A stretch of 34,565 nt of DNA from Sulfuritalea sp. (GCA_016712985.1 JADJQA010000057.1:1-34565); one strand, 5' to 3'. Shown: positions 1 to 9,407, counted from the stretch's first letter. Numbers and translations: made by a program. Notes: a model not told the origin generated them from the letters alone.

Positions 1-289
1 AACGACCTTATCCCACGGGTGACTTTCTCGGATGGAGTCCGCCCTGCAACGCGTCGGTGAAGCGATGGATAGCCGTGGTTCCGGGAATTGCTGGTTGCGT
101 AGGGGCACGGACCAAAGTCGGCGCTGGCCACGCGGCGATCCGGAACGCTGGTCAGGTCGGGCGCCGGATCTTGGTCGCGGCGAACGGTGTCCGTGCGCCC
201 AGCAGGCAAGGATGATCTCGAAGGCCGCGTCGGGCAGGGGCCAGCGGCGAGACGGGCTCTTGCGATGATCAGGACAGTGTTCAGGGGCT
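1..289. other. no gene recognised
   Basis: This left edge carries only short open frames without a recognisable product on either strand. The MFS transporter to its right ends here, so the stretch is downstream of that operon. It could hold the degraded end of another gene, but I see no motif to support one. Confidence 0.4.
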
Positions 290-1468
290 CTACGCGTTTC
301 GCGCGGCGCGGCGATGCAACCAGAGCAGGGCAGTCGCCAGCGCGGTCATGGCGACGATCGGAAGCGCGTAGGTGTTGAGGCTGGCCCAGCCTGCGCTGCT
401 GATCAGGACGCCCGAGGACAGCGAGGTCAGACCCATCACGCCGAGCACGATGAAATCGTTGGCGCCCTGCACCTTGGCCTTTTCCTCGGGACGATAGGTC
501 TCGGTCAGCAGCGTGGTGCCGCCGATGAAGAGGAAGTTCCAGCCCACGCCCAGCAGCACCAGCGCCCACCAGAAGTGCATCAGCGTGACGCCGGAAAGGG
601 CGATGCCGATGCAAACGAACATCAAGGCGGCGCCGACGATCAGGATGTTCAGCACGCCGAAGCGCTTGATCAGGTTTCCGGTGAAGAACGAAGGCGCAAA
701 CATGCCGATCACATGCCATTGCAGGATGAACGCGGTATCCGCGAACGGCAGGCCGCAGATGTCCATGGCCAGGGGCGTCGCGGTCATCAGCAGGTTCATC
801 ACGCCGTAGCCTCCGGCGGCGGCCAGCACCGCAACCACGAAGGCGGGTTGACGTGCGATCCGGTACAGCGGGCGACCGGCGGCTTTCTGTTCGGCGACCG
901 ACAGCGGCGGAATATCCAGCCGGCTGGCGATCAGCATCGACAGCGCGGCAAAGCCGATCAACGCGGCATAGCTGGCGAGGTAGGTCGGTTCAAGCAGGGT
1001 GCGCGTGAGTTTGCCGACTTCCGGGCCGATCACGCCGCCGAGTATGCCTCCCGCCAGGGTCAGCGATATCGCCTTGCCCTTCCAGTCGAGGGGCGCGGCA
1101 TCGGCGGCGGCGAAGCGATATTGCTGGCCGAAGGCGTTATAGACCCCGGCGAACACCGTGCCGAAGCAGAGCAGCGAGAAGCTGCCGATGCTCACGGCGA
1201 AGGCGGATATCAGCGCGCCGAACATGCCGAGGCCGGCGCCGAGCATGAAGCCGGCACGCCGGCCGAAGCGCTTCATGAAGAACGCGGCCGGCAGGGTTGC
1301 CAGCGCGCCGCCGATCACATAGGTGGTGATCGGCAAGGTGGCGAGCCGCTTGTCGGCCGCGAGTTGCAGGCCGAGCAGGCCGTTGATGGCCACCAGCATG
1401 ATGCCGTTGGTCAACAGCAGGGCCTGCGCCGCGGCCAGCAGCGCGATGTTCCTTCGGTGGCTGGTCAT
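290..1468 (-). CDS. MFS transporter
   Basis: The 392-residue protein is an inner-membrane major facilitator superfamily transporter with about twelve hydrophobic segments, the usual length for the family. After the second helix it has the MFS loop signature, seen here as FFMKRFGRRAGFMLGAG around residues 63-79, and a related loop (NLIKRFG) after the central linker, as expected for two six-helix halves. The substrate cannot be read from sequence. Its ATG overlaps the TGA of the upstream DUF2189 gene by four bases (ATGA), so it is probably translationally coupled as the last gene of a four-gene minus-strand operon starting with the MetY-type enzyme. Efflux or uptake of a small metabolite related to that operon is an inference. 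Confidence 0.88.
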   Translation of the reverse strand: MTSHRRNIALLAAAQALLLTNGIMLVAINGLLGLQLAADKRLATLPITTYVIGGALATLPAAFFMKRFGRRAGFMLGAGLGMFGALISAFAVSIGSFSLLCFGTVFAGVYNAFGQQYRFAAADAAPLDWKGKAISLTLAGGILGGVIGPEVGKLTRTLLEPTYLASYAALIGFAALSMLIASRLDIPPLSVAEQKAAGRPLYRIARQPAFVVAVLAAAGGYGVMNLLMTATPLAMDICGLPFADTAFILQWHVIGMFAPSFFTGNLIKRFGVLNILIVGAALMFVCIGIALSGVTLMHFWWALVLLGVGWNFLFIGGTTLLTETYRPEEKAKVQGANDFIVLGVMGLTSLSSGVLISSAGWASLNTYALPIVAMTALATALLWLHRRAARNA

Positions 1469-2241
1469 GCCGCGGCGGGTTCGATCAGCGCGCGGTAGGC
1501 GTGCCAGGTGGCATGGCCCACCAGGGGCATCGTGACGATGAGGCCGACAAAGGCGGTGGCAAAGCCGACGACGGTCAGCAGAACGATCAAACTGGCCCAG
1601 ACCACCATCAGCGGCAAGTTGCGTGTCAGCGCCAGAAAGCTCGCCAGCATCGCGGTGATCGAGTCCTGGCCGCGATCCAGCATCATCGGGATGGAAACCA
1701 CGGAAAAGGCGAACACCAGGCTGGCGAAGAGGGCGCCGACGAACAGGTAGGCCAGCATGAATTCAAGATTGTCGAACTTCAGGATCTGGGACATGAAACT
1801 GCCCAGGGTCGGCATGCCGCCCTGATAGAAAAGGGCGAAGATCACCAGCGAGGCGCGTGCCCAGATCAGGTACAGAACGATCAGAATCGCCGAGTAGACG
1901 CTGAAGCAGCGGACGTTTCGCTTCCAGGCCACCAGCGTGGATCCGAGGGTAAGGGGCTCGCCCGTTTCGCGCCGGCGGGAGATCTCATAGAAGCCCATTG
2001 AAAGGAACGGCCCGATCAGCATCGAGCCGGTGACGATGGCAATGACCAGTTCGACGGCATGACGGAAGGCCAGAAAGAGTATCGCGGCCCCGACAGCAAA
2101 GCAGGCTCCGTAAAACAGGCTGGTGCTGCCGCCGGCCTTGAGATCGTCCGCACCCTGCCGCAGCCAGTCCAGCGGCGCGGAAAGCGGCAGTCCGCTGCGA
2201 ACCGTGGGAAACAGGTGCTGCTGGTTCTGGGCCGTATCCAT
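1465..2241 (-). CDS. DUF2189 integral membrane protein
   Basis: The 258-residue protein matches the DUF2189 family: a short cytoplasmic N-terminus (PLDWLRQGADDLK), then several long hydrophobic segments and the typical 'GPFLSMGFYEISRRRETGEP' stretch near residues 80-100. The family is widespread in proteobacteria and has no established function. I start it at the ATG beginning MDTAQNQ, because the longer upstream extension lies inside the hydrolase gene and reads like an arginine-rich shadow. It begins 5 bp after the hydrolase stop and overlaps the MFS start by ATGA, so it sits in the middle of the operon. A membrane-stress or transport-accessory role is only a guess. Confidence 0.85.
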   Translation of the reverse strand: MDTAQNQQHLFPTVRSGLPLSAPLDWLRQGADDLKAGGSTSLFYGACFAVGAAILFLAFRHAVELVIAIVTGSMLIGPFLSMGFYEISRRRETGEPLTLGSTLVAWKRNVRCFSVYSAILIVLYLIWARASLVIFALFYQGGMPTLGSFMSQILKFDNLEFMLAYLFVGALFASLVFAFSVVSIPMMLDRGQDSITAMLASFLALTRNLPLMVVWASLIVLLTVVGFATAFVGLIVTMPLVGHATWHAYRALIEPAAA

Positions 2242-2246
2242 GGCGC

Positions 2247-3050
2247 TCAGACGATGAAGCCGCGCAGGGCTTCCAGCACCGCATCGGGTTGCTCGCCCAT
2301 CAGCGCATGTCCGGCGCCATCGAGGCTGACGCTCCTTGCATCCCTGATCGCGGCGGCCAGTCTGGCCGCTGCCTTGGGGTGCGTCATCATGTCCCGGCTG
2401 CCGCTGATGATCAAGGCCGGGCAAGTCAGGGCGGCGGCGGCTTCCATGCCGTGGGTGTAGGCATTGCAGGCGGCGAGATCGTTGTGCAGCACGCCGGGTT
2501 GCTGCCGTTCCATCAGGCGGCGCGAGGCGCCCAGCAGCCAGATGCCGGGCACCGTATTGCCGCCGATCGTGCCGCGCGGGGAATGCGACCAGGTGTTGAT
2601 CATAGCGATGGCCTTCGGCTCCTTTTCTTTCGCCGCACCGAGCAGGGCGTCCGATACCGGCATCGGCACGGCGGTACCGACCAGTGCAATTCGCGCAATG
2701 CGAGCAGGGTGGCGCGAGGCGCATTCGAGCGCGGTCAGCGAACCCATGCTGTGACCGACCAAAGAGGCATTTCTTGCCGTATCGCCGGCGCCGACTCTTT
2801 CCATGAGCAACTCAATCCAGTCGGCGAGGTCGGCGATCGTGGGTAGCGGCTTGCCCGCGCTGCGGCCATGACCGGGAAGATCGACGGCCAGCACGGCAAA
2901 CCCGTGGTGGGCGAACCAGCGGCTTTGCAGAGCCCAGACGCTGTGGTCGTTCTGCGCACCGTGAATGAAAACCACGCAGGGCAGGCTGACATCGAAGGGC
3001 TTGCCTCCGGTGTAGGCATAAGCCGTCTGGCCGTTGAGTTCGATCTGCAT
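2247..3050 (-). CDS. alpha/beta hydrolase
   Basis: The 267-residue protein has the alpha/beta hydrolase fold. It shows the oxyanion-hole segment VVFIHGAQNDHSVW (about residues 23-36), DLPGHGRS, the nucleophile elbow GHSMGS with the catalytic Ser, a SGSRDMMT segment carrying the likely acid, and GAGHALM with the catalytic His near the C-terminus. It is cytoplasmic, with no signal peptide. The start at MQIELNG lies 2 bp after the stop of the MetY-type gene, indicating a transcriptional unit. The substrate is unknown; an ester or thioester hydrolase is the family expectation. In some proteobacteria hydrolases of this type accompany acyl-homoserine or acyl-CoA metabolism, but nothing here fixes the substrate. 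Confidence 0.88.
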   Translation of the reverse strand: MQIELNGQTAYAYTGGKPFDVSLPCVVFIHGAQNDHSVWALQSRWFAHHGFAVLAVDLPGHGRSAGKPLPTIADLADWIELLMERVGAGDTARNASLVGHSMGSLTALECASRHPARIARIALVGTAVPMPVSDALLGAAKEKEPKAIAMINTWSHSPRGTIGGNTVPGIWLLGASRRLMERQQPGVLHNDLAACNAYTHGMEAAAALTCPALIISGSRDMMTHPKAAARLAAAIRDARSVSLDGAGHALMGEQPDAVLEALRGFIV

Positions 3051-3052
3051 GG

Positions 3053-4348
3053 TCAGGCTTTCGCGGCGGCAGCCAGGCCGCGGTCCAGGTCTTCGAGCAG
3101 ATCGTCCGCATCTTCCAGGCCGATCGACAGGCGGATGGTGCCGGGGTGGATGCCCGCGGCAAGCAGGGCGGCATCGGACATGCGGAAATGCGTGGTGGAC
3201 GCCGGATGGATCACCAGCGACTTGGCGTCGCCGACGTTGGCCAGGTGCGAGAAGACGCGCAGGGCCTCGATGAACTTGCGTCCGGCGGCCCTTGACTCGA
3301 CCGCACCGCCTTTCAGCGTGAAACTGAATACGGAACCGGCGCCACGCGGCAACAGCTTTCGCGCCAGCGCATGGTCGGGATGGCTCTCCAGTTCGGGATA
3401 GCCGACGCTCGCCACGCCGGGGTTCTTCACCAGATGCTCGACCGCCTTGCGCGTGTTGCCGACATGTCGTTCCATGCGCAGCGGCAGGGTCTCGACGCCT
3501 TGCAGCAGTTGAAAGGCGGTCATCGGGCTCATGCAGGCGCCGAAGTCGCGCAGGCCCTCGCGCCGCGCCCGCAGCAGGAAGGCGGCGACGGTCGATTCCT
3601 CGCTGAAATCCATGCCGTGGAAGCCCTCGTAGGGCTCGGTCAGGGTCGGAAATTTGCCCGACTTGTCCCAGTCGAACGTGCCGCCATCGACCAGCAGTCC
3701 GCCGATGGCGACGCCGTGGCCGCCGAGGAACTTGGTGGCGGAATGAAAAATCAGGTCGGCGCCGTGATCGAAGGGGCGCATCAGCCACGGCGTGGTGAAG
3801 GTGCTGTCGACCATCAGTGGCAGGCCGTGGTCGTGGGCCAGCGCAGACACGGCAGGAATGTCCAGCACATCGAGCCCCGGATTGCCCAGCGTTTCGCCGA
3901 ACAGCAAACGGGTTTCGGGGCGGATCGCGGCACGCCAGGCGTCGAGGTCGCGCGGATCGACGAAGGTGGTGGTGATGCCGAAGCGCGGCAGGGTGTAGTC
4001 GAGCAGGTTGTGCGATCCGCCGTACAGCGAACGGCTGGCGACGATGTGGTTGCCGGCCCCCATCAGCGTGGCGATCGCCAGGTGCAGCGCCGCCTGGCCC
4101 GAGGCCACCGCGATCGCCCCGACACCACCTTCGAGTGCGGCGATGCGCTCTTCGAGCACCGCATTGGTCGGGTTGGAGATGCGCGAATAGACATGGCCGG
4201 CGCGCTCCATGTTGAACAGCGCCGCGGCCTGGTCGGAATCCTTGAAGACGAAGGAAGTGGTCAGGTAGATCGGCGTCGCCCGCGCGCCGAAGCGCTCGTC
4301 GGGCACCTGGCCGGCATGCAGCGCGAGCGTATCGAAGTTGTAGCTCAT
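3053..4348 (-). CDS. metY: O-acetylhomoserine sulfhydrylase family PLP enzyme
   Basis: The 431-residue protein is a Cys/Met metabolism PLP-dependent enzyme. The length and the sequence SYNFDTLALHAGQ...TPIYLTTSF at the N-terminus fit O-acetylhomoserine aminocarboxypropyltransferase (MetY), which makes homocysteine from O-acetylhomoserine and sulfide. Visible signatures are YSRISNPTNAVLEERIAALEGG, the PLP-contacting VDSTFTTPW, and the Schiff-base lysine in SATKFLGGHG. The chosen ATG (MSYNF) has a GGGGAG ribosome site about 10 bases upstream; a start six codons earlier is less likely. It heads an operon with hydrolase, DUF2189 and MFS genes, and no metX is present in the window. A cystathionine synthase/lyase role is less likely given the length and N-terminus. 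Confidence 0.88.
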   Translation of the reverse strand: MSYNFDTLALHAGQVPDERFGARATPIYLTTSFVFKDSDQAAALFNMERAGHVYSRISNPTNAVLEERIAALEGGVGAIAVASGQAALHLAIATLMGAGNHIVASRSLYGGSHNLLDYTLPRFGITTTFVDPRDLDAWRAAIRPETRLLFGETLGNPGLDVLDIPAVSALAHDHGLPLMVDSTFTTPWLMRPFDHGADLIFHSATKFLGGHGVAIGGLLVDGGTFDWDKSGKFPTLTEPYEGFHGMDFSEESTVAAFLLRARREGLRDFGACMSPMTAFQLLQGVETLPLRMERHVGNTRKAVEHLVKNPGVASVGYPELESHPDHALARKLLPRGAGSVFSFTLKGGAVESRAAGRKFIEALRVFSHLANVGDAKSLVIHPASTTHFRMSDAALLAAGIHPGTIRLSIGLEDADDLLEDLDRGLAAAAKA

Positions 4349-4460
4349 CGGACTACTTCTCCCCAACCCCCTTCCAGTGGAATGGGGTGATTATTGTTCG
4401 CCGCTTGCGCGGCTCGATGTTTCTGGCTGAGTCGCCTTGGGGCGAACCCGGCCACGGTTC

Positions 4461-4685
4461 TCATGCGTATTCGTCGGGATCCGGATCGAGCATGCGCTCC
4501 AGTGCCGAGATGCGATCCTTGATCAACAGTTTGCGCTTCTTCAGGCGTCGCAGCAGCAGTTGGTCTTCCGGGGGGCTCAGCGCCATGCGGCCGATCGCCT
4601 CGTCGAGATCGCGATGTTCGATGCGCAGTTCGACCAGGCGGGCTTGCAAAACCTCGGGAGTGTCCGTCGTGTCATTGGGTTCCAT
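4461..4685 (-). CDS. YdcH/DUF465 family small protein
   Basis: This 74-residue acidic-then-basic, wholly helical protein has the pattern of the YdcH (DUF465) family: LxxEHxxLDxxIxxM in the first helix (here ELRIEHRDLDEAIGRM) and a basic second helix LKKRKLLIKDRIxxLE. The family is small, cytoplasmic and of unknown function, predicted to form a helical hairpin or coiled coil. The gene stands alone between the metY operon and the divergent kinase gene, with only 58 bp to the kinase ATG, so the two promoters must share that gap. Confidence 0.82.
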   Translation of the reverse strand: MEPNDTTDTPEVLQARLVELRIEHRDLDEAIGRMALSPPEDQLLLRRLKKRKLLIKDRISALERMLDPDPDEYA

Positions 4686-4743
4686 GCGCCTATGGTATGA
4701 GCCCAGCGGCTTCTTGGCAACCCAAACAAGCTAGAATCGATTC

Positions 4744-7140
4744 ATGGAGAAAACGGTCGGTCGCTTTGAAATCCGCCGCGAACTCGGGCGCGGAGCCCAA
4801 AGCGTGGTCTATCTCGCGTGGGATCCCCAGCTCGAACGCGAGGTAGCCATCAAGACGCTGCATTTTGCGCGTACCGATGCCAAGCGCAATGACGCCCTGG
4901 TTGCCGAGGCGCGTTCGGTCAGCCGCTTGCGCCATCCCAATCTGGTGCCGATATTCGATGTCGGGGAAGAGGCTGGCGACCCCTACCTGGTCTTCGAGTT
5001 CGTCAATGGTCCCAACCTCGCCGAGCTTGTCGCGAGTGAGGGGCGAATCGCGCCGGCGCGCGCCGCCGACCTGATGCGCCAGGTGCTCGATGCGCTGGCG
5101 CTGGCCCATGCGGCCGGAATCATTCATCGCGACCTGAAGCCATCCAACATCCTGATCGATCCGCAGGGCCGTCCGCGCGTGATGGATTTCGGCATTGCCA
5201 CGCGCCTGGATGCCGCCGCTGCCGAAAGGCAACAACCGGGCATTTCAGGCACGCTCGGCTATCTGCCGCCCGAGTACGTCGATGGTGGCCTCGTCGGTGA
5301 AAAAGCCGATGTCTACGCGGCCGGGCTGGTGATGATTGAAATGCTCTCGGGCAAGCCATGGGTGCGGGGTGACACGCAGGCAGCCATTGTTCATCAGATC
5401 CTGAACCAGCCGGTGGCGCTGCCTGCAGATGTCAGCATCGACAACCAGCTTGCCAGCATCATACTGACGGCCTGCGCTCGAGATCCGGTCTTGCGCACCC
5501 CCGGCGCGGCAACGATGAAGTCGCAGTTGGATGACTACCTGGGCGCTGCGGCTACACCCATCGATGTGGCTGGCGCCGTGGAGACCAGAAAGAAGGACAC
5601 TCTGGAATTCCTGATGCGTCGGAGGAAACACAAGAAGGATTTTCCGGCACTGTCGGATTCGATATCGGCGATCAACAAGCTGACGCGCTCGGACAAGGAA
5701 AGCATCAACAGGCTTTCCAATACCATTCTCAAGGACTACGGCCTGACCAACAAGATCCTGCGCCTGGTGAATTCCGCATACTACCGGCAGTCGGGTGGCG
5801 GCACCATCAGCACGGTGTCCCGCGCCGTGATCGTGATTGGTTTTGATGCCTTGCGCAACATCGCCCTGACTGTTCTGCTGTTTGAACACATGCAGGACAA
5901 GGGCAGTGCGCGCGAATTGAAGGAGGCTTTCCTGCGTGCCAACCTGGCCGGCACCCTGGCGCGCGCGGCAAGCAAACAGTTCATGGCCCGCGAAGCCGAA
6001 GAGGCCTATGTCTGCGCTCTGTTTCACAGTCTCGGCCAACTCCTGGCGCAGTTCTATTTTCCCGAGGAAGTGGCGGAAATCCGCAAGGTGATGCTGCAAA
6101 GAAACTTCACCGAGGAAGTTGCCTCCACGCAGGTCTTTGGGCTGTCGTTTTCGGATCTCGGTATCGGTATCGCCCGCCACTGGGGCTTCCCTCCGGGTCT
6201 GATCAACAGCCTGCGCCCCCTGCCTGAAGGTGCCATCAGGAAACCTGCAACTCACGATGAGGCGCTGCGGGTCGTTGCCGGTTTTGCCAACGAGATATGC
6301 AACTCGATTGCCTCGCTGCCGAAGGAGCAGAGGGATGAAGCGACTCGCGCAGCGCGAGAACGCTTCAGTTCCGCAATGCGGTTTTCGGATAGTCAACTGC
6401 AAGCGGTGCTGGAAACTTCGCTCGAGGAACTCGGCGAACTGGCGACCATTCTCCATGTCAATTTGACGCAGAGTCCCTTTGTTCGCCATGTCAGGGCTTG
6501 GACTGGCGAGCCCCGTGACACCCCTGTGTCGGATGAGACGACGGCGCTCGATCGGAGCTTGTTGGGCGACGGCATCCTGCCTGGCAAGAGCGAACCCGGC
6601 GAGCCAACCGCCGATGGCCTGCCGGATGCCGCGCAAGACATTCTTGCCGCCGGCATCCAGGACATCAGCAACTCGCTGGTGGATGACTATTCCCTGAATG
6701 ACGTGCTGCGCATTACGCTCGAAACGATGTATCGCGGGATGGGCTTTCAGCGCGTGCTGCTATGCCTAAAGGACCCGAAAAGCGCAAGCATGGTGGGGCG
6801 TTTCGGCTTCGGCGCGGACACCAACGATCTGGCACGGAAATTTCGATTTCCGCTGGCGGACGCGCCAAACGTGTTCCAGCTTGCCCTCGCCAAGGGAGTG
6901 GACATCATTATCAATGACATCGATGATTTGAAGATCGCCAGCAAGATTCCGGATTGGTACCGCCGGATCGCCGTTGCGAAAACGTTTGTCCTGCTTCCGC
7001 TGCTGATCAAGGGCAAGGCCGTGGCGTTGATCTATTGTGACCGCGACAGAGCGGGGAGCATCGTGATTCCGGAAAAGGAATTGTCCCTGTTGAAAACCCT
7101 GCGCAACCAGGCGCTGTTGGCCATCAAGCAATCCCTCTAG
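4744..7140 (+). CDS. Ser/Thr protein kinase-HDOD-GAF fusion protein
   Basis: The 798-residue protein joins three signalling modules. Residues 1 to about 265 are a Hanks-type kinase: glycine loop GRGAQSVVY, lysine in VAIKTL (about 36), catalytic HRDLKPSN (about 128-135), DFG (about 148) and GTLGYLPPEYV. All key residues are present, so it should be active. Residues about 285-480 are an HDOD domain (ILKDYGLTNKILRLVNSAYY, FHSLGQLLAQFYFPEE), a non-catalytic HD relative used in signalling. Residues about 645-795 are a GAF sensor domain. No transmembrane segment is visible, so it is cytoplasmic. There is no clear Shine-Dalgarno, and TAGAAT lies only about 6 bases before the ATG, so a leaderless transcript is possible. 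It ends 2 bp from the convergent CBS gene. Target proteins are unknown. Confidence 0.9.
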   Translation: MEKTVGRFEIRRELGRGAQSVVYLAWDPQLEREVAIKTLHFARTDAKRNDALVAEARSVSRLRHPNLVPIFDVGEEAGDPYLVFEFVNGPNLAELVASEGRIAPARAADLMRQVLDALALAHAAGIIHRDLKPSNILIDPQGRPRVMDFGIATRLDAAAAERQQPGISGTLGYLPPEYVDGGLVGEKADVYAAGLVMIEMLSGKPWVRGDTQAAIVHQILNQPVALPADVSIDNQLASIILTACARDPVLRTPGAATMKSQLDDYLGAAATPIDVAGAVETRKKDTLEFLMRRRKHKKDFPALSDSISAINKLTRSDKESINRLSNTILKDYGLTNKILRLVNSAYYRQSGGGTISTVSRAVIVIGFDALRNIALTVLLFEHMQDKGSARELKEAFLRANLAGTLARAASKQFMAREAEEAYVCALFHSLGQLLAQFYFPEEVAEIRKVMLQRNFTEEVASTQVFGLSFSDLGIGIARHWGFPPGLINSLRPLPEGAIRKPATHDEALRVVAGFANEICNSIASLPKEQRDEATRAARERFSSAMRFSDSQLQAVLETSLEELGELATILHVNLTQSPFVRHVRAWTGEPRDTPVSDETTALDRSLLGDGILPGKSEPGEPTADGLPDAAQDILAAGIQDISNSLVDDYSLNDVLRITLETMYRGMGFQRVLLCLKDPKSASMVGRFGFGADTNDLARKFRFPLADAPNVFQLALAKGVDIIINDIDDLKIASKIPDWYRRIAVAKTFVLLPLLIKGKAVALIYCDRDRAGSIVIPEKELSLLKTLRNQALLAIKQSL

Positions 7141-7142
7141 CC

Positions 7143-7574
7143 TCAACTGGCGATATATTGCTCCAGTTGCTTGATCAGGAAGGCCTGCTGCGAGATCGTT
7201 TCCTTGACCAGATCGCCAATGGAGACCACTCCGACGATGCGCTGATCGGCGTCCAACACTGGCAGGTGGCGAATGTGCTTGTTGGTCATCACCGCCATCG
7301 CCTGGTCTGTGGTCTGCTCGGGAAGGGCGTAGAGCACCTTCTCGGTCATGATTTCCTTGACCAAGGTCTCCTTCGAGGACTTGCCGACAAGCGTTACCTT
7401 GCGCGCGTAGTCGCGCTCGCTGAAGATGCCGGCAAGATGTCCGTCACGCGTCACCAGTACGGCTCCAATGTCATGCTTCGCCATGAGTTCCAGGGCAACG
7501 AAAACGGAGTCCTCGGGCGCCACGGAAAGCGGCGCGCGCGGACGTTCTTCAAGCAGTTGTTTCAGGGTCTTCAT
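7143..7574 (-). CDS. CBS-domain pair protein
   Basis: The 143-residue protein consists of two CBS domains. The first contains VFVALELMAKHDIGAVLVTRDGHLAGIFSERDYARK and the second DQAMAVMTNKHIRHLPVLDADQRIVGVVSIGDLVK, both ending in the family's VxxxGDLV/ERDYxR turns. Such stand-alone pairs bind adenine nucleotides and act as cytoplasmic sensors or regulators; the partner is not known. A strong AGGAGG ribosome site lies six bases upstream of the ATG. It is 33 bp downstream of the diguanylate cyclase stop on the same strand, so it is plausibly the last gene of the sensor kinase-regulator-cyclase operon. Confidence 0.9.
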   Translation of the reverse strand: MKTLKQLLEERPRAPLSVAPEDSVFVALELMAKHDIGAVLVTRDGHLAGIFSERDYARKVTLVGKSSKETLVKEIMTEKVLYALPEQTTDQAMAVMTNKHIRHLPVLDADQRIVGVVSIGDLVKETISQQAFLIKQLEQYIAS

Positions 7575-7607
7575 GGTAAACCTCCTTGGGTTGTCAGGTG
7601 GGCCGCG

Positions 7608-9401
7608 TCAGGCGGCCGGAACTACGCGGTTCTTACCGGCCCGTTTGGCCAGGTACATGGCTTCGTCGGCACGTTTCAGGGCATCGTAGGGCGTCTCCTC
7701 GTTTTTCAGTTCTGCAACGCCGCAACTGAAGGTGATCAGCACCTTGTCGTTATTGCTCATGAAGAAGCGGCGCGTGAGCTCGCGCTGCACCCGGACCATC
7801 GCGCTGACGGCGTCTTCAATCGGTGTGTTGGGCAACAGCACGACGAATTCCTCGCCGCCATAGCGGGCCAGGGTGTCCTGGGGACGGATCGCCTCGCGCG
7901 TCACCGTGGTCAGGTGCACCAGCGCGGCATCGCCCGCGGCATGGCCCAGTCTGTCGTTGAGTTTCTTGAAATTGTCGACGTCAAGCAGCGCCAGACTCAG
8001 TTGTCCTCCCTGGCGCCTGACGCGGCTGACTTCCCCTTCCAGCGCTTCATCCATGCCCTTGCGATTGAGCGCACCCGTCAGCGGGTCATGACGGACCAGG
8101 TCGCTGGCATGTACCAGTTCACTCTGCAGGCGAGCCACCTCGCGCTCGGCGTCAGTCACACGCTCGCGCATGACGCTCAGTTCGTCGCGCGAACGGGCGG
8201 CGTTGATCTGGACGACCCGAGTTTCGCGCATCACTTCATCGAGCACATCGGACAGCTCGCCGATGTCATTGGCCTGGCTGATGCGTTCGGCGAACTTTTC
8301 GATCGTGTCGTGATAGCCGCTGGTCGTTTCCGAAAAATCCGAAAGCCGGTCGACGAAGGTCGCGAGCATCAGCTTGAGTCTGTCCTTGGCTTCGTTCAGG
8401 CTTTTCTTCAGCGAGCTCTGCCGGATGATGACATCCTTCATGCGGCGTTCGACGTCGTCCAGCCGACGCAGATTGAGCGGCTGGTTCACCAGCTCCTGCA
8501 CCACGCTTATCTGCCCCGCCAGCCACTGGTCATCAACCACCAGTTCGCTGATGTTTTCGACGATCAGATGCAGCAGATGCAGCAGGGCGGATTTCAGCTC
8601 GGCCTGGTCCTCGGCAACGAAGTGGGCGCGGTAGCTGAGCTTCTTCAGGCGCTCGGCGAGGCCGCCGATCTCCTCGACCGTGCGCGCTGCGCGCACTGCC
8701 GCGGCAATCCCGGAAGACTCGCTCGCCAGTTCAGGACTATCGGCCAGAACAATGGGCAGGGTATCGTCGAGAAGATGACTGATCAGACCCTGAAGGTCGC
8801 CAAATCCGCCGCGCGATGGCGCCTGGTCGCGTGTACCAGGGACTGCCGCGCCTGGCGTTCTGGATGCTGCAGGCGTGCTCGAAGGCGATTCAGGCGCTGT
8901 CGCAGCCAAGGCTTCGGTGTTCTCGCCGACAGGCGTGCGCGACCAGGAGCGCAGTGCCGACTGCAGACGGGTATACAGCAATTCCGGCGAACTCGACGCT
9001 GCCAGCACATGCTCGACTGATTCTCTTTTCTTGGCAGACGTCAGTCCGGCGTGATGGGCGTCGAGCTGCTGTACCAATTCCTTGATCAGTGCGGACCAGG
9101 CTAGCGGCTCCGCACCGGGTTTGGCAAGCAGTTCGGTCAGTGCCGTGCCGAAGCTTTGCCAGTTGCCAGCGCCAATGGCGGTCTCCAACTGTCGAGCAAA
9201 ACGCACCTGCTCCGGGGTTTCGCGCGGCAGTGAGGCATGCAAGGCCTTCAGCGAGCTTTCGGGGAAAGGCTCGACGACCTTCGAGCCGGTGATTTCGTGA
9301 TAGATCGCGCGATAGTTGTTGGGCGTGGGCGGCGTCTTGTTCATCGCCAGGCGACGCAGCGTCTCGCGGGCGATCTCCGAAGGCTGGGCGGGCGCGGCCA
9401 T
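7608..9401 (-). CDS. diguanylate cyclase with long N-terminal region
   Basis: The 597-residue protein ends in a GGDEF domain (about residues 430-595) with YGGEEF as the catalytic motif and RPQD five residues upstream as an inhibitory I-site, so it should make cyclic di-GMP and show product inhibition. Other domain hallmarks are DPLTGALNRKG and LALLDVDNFKKLNDRLGHAAGD. The first 420 residues are mostly helical, with a coiled-coil-like stretch just before the GGDEF domain (SVMRERVTDAEREVARLQSEL); I recognise no named sensor there. No transmembrane segments are apparent, so it is cytoplasmic. It begins 6 bp after the response-regulator stop, so it is probably co-transcribed with the two-component pair and may be its functional output. 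Confidence 0.92.
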   Translation of the reverse strand: MAAPAQPSEIARETLRRLAMNKTPPTPNNYRAIYHEITGSKVVEPFPESSLKALHASLPRETPEQVRFARQLETAIGAGNWQSFGTALTELLAKPGAEPLAWSALIKELVQQLDAHHAGLTSAKKRESVEHVLAASSSPELLYTRLQSALRSWSRTPVGENTEALAATAPESPSSTPAASRTPGAAVPGTRDQAPSRGGFGDLQGLISHLLDDTLPIVLADSPELASESSGIAAAVRAARTVEEIGGLAERLKKLSYRAHFVAEDQAELKSALLHLLHLIVENISELVVDDQWLAGQISVVQELVNQPLNLRRLDDVERRMKDVIIRQSSLKKSLNEAKDRLKLMLATFVDRLSDFSETTSGYHDTIEKFAERISQANDIGELSDVLDEVMRETRVVQINAARSRDELSVMRERVTDAEREVARLQSELVHASDLVRHDPLTGALNRKGMDEALEGEVSRVRRQGGQLSLALLDVDNFKKLNDRLGHAAGDAALVHLTTVTREAIRPQDTLARYGGEEFVVLLPNTPIEDAVSAMVRVQRELTRRFFMSNNDKVLITFSCGVAELKNEETPYDALKRADEAMYLAKRAGKNRVVPAA

Positions 9402-9407
9402 GTCCTG

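Noticed and set aside
2242..2724. N-terminal extension of the DUF2189 protein
   Set aside because: It overlaps the whole hydrolase 3' half in another frame and is arginine-rich; the family start is at MDTAQNQ.
7158..9020. A 620-codon plus-strand frame
   Set aside because: It lies opposite the CBS gene and diguanylate cyclase, which have clear domains; composition (rich in Gln, His, Arg) is typical of an antisense shadow in GC-rich DNA.
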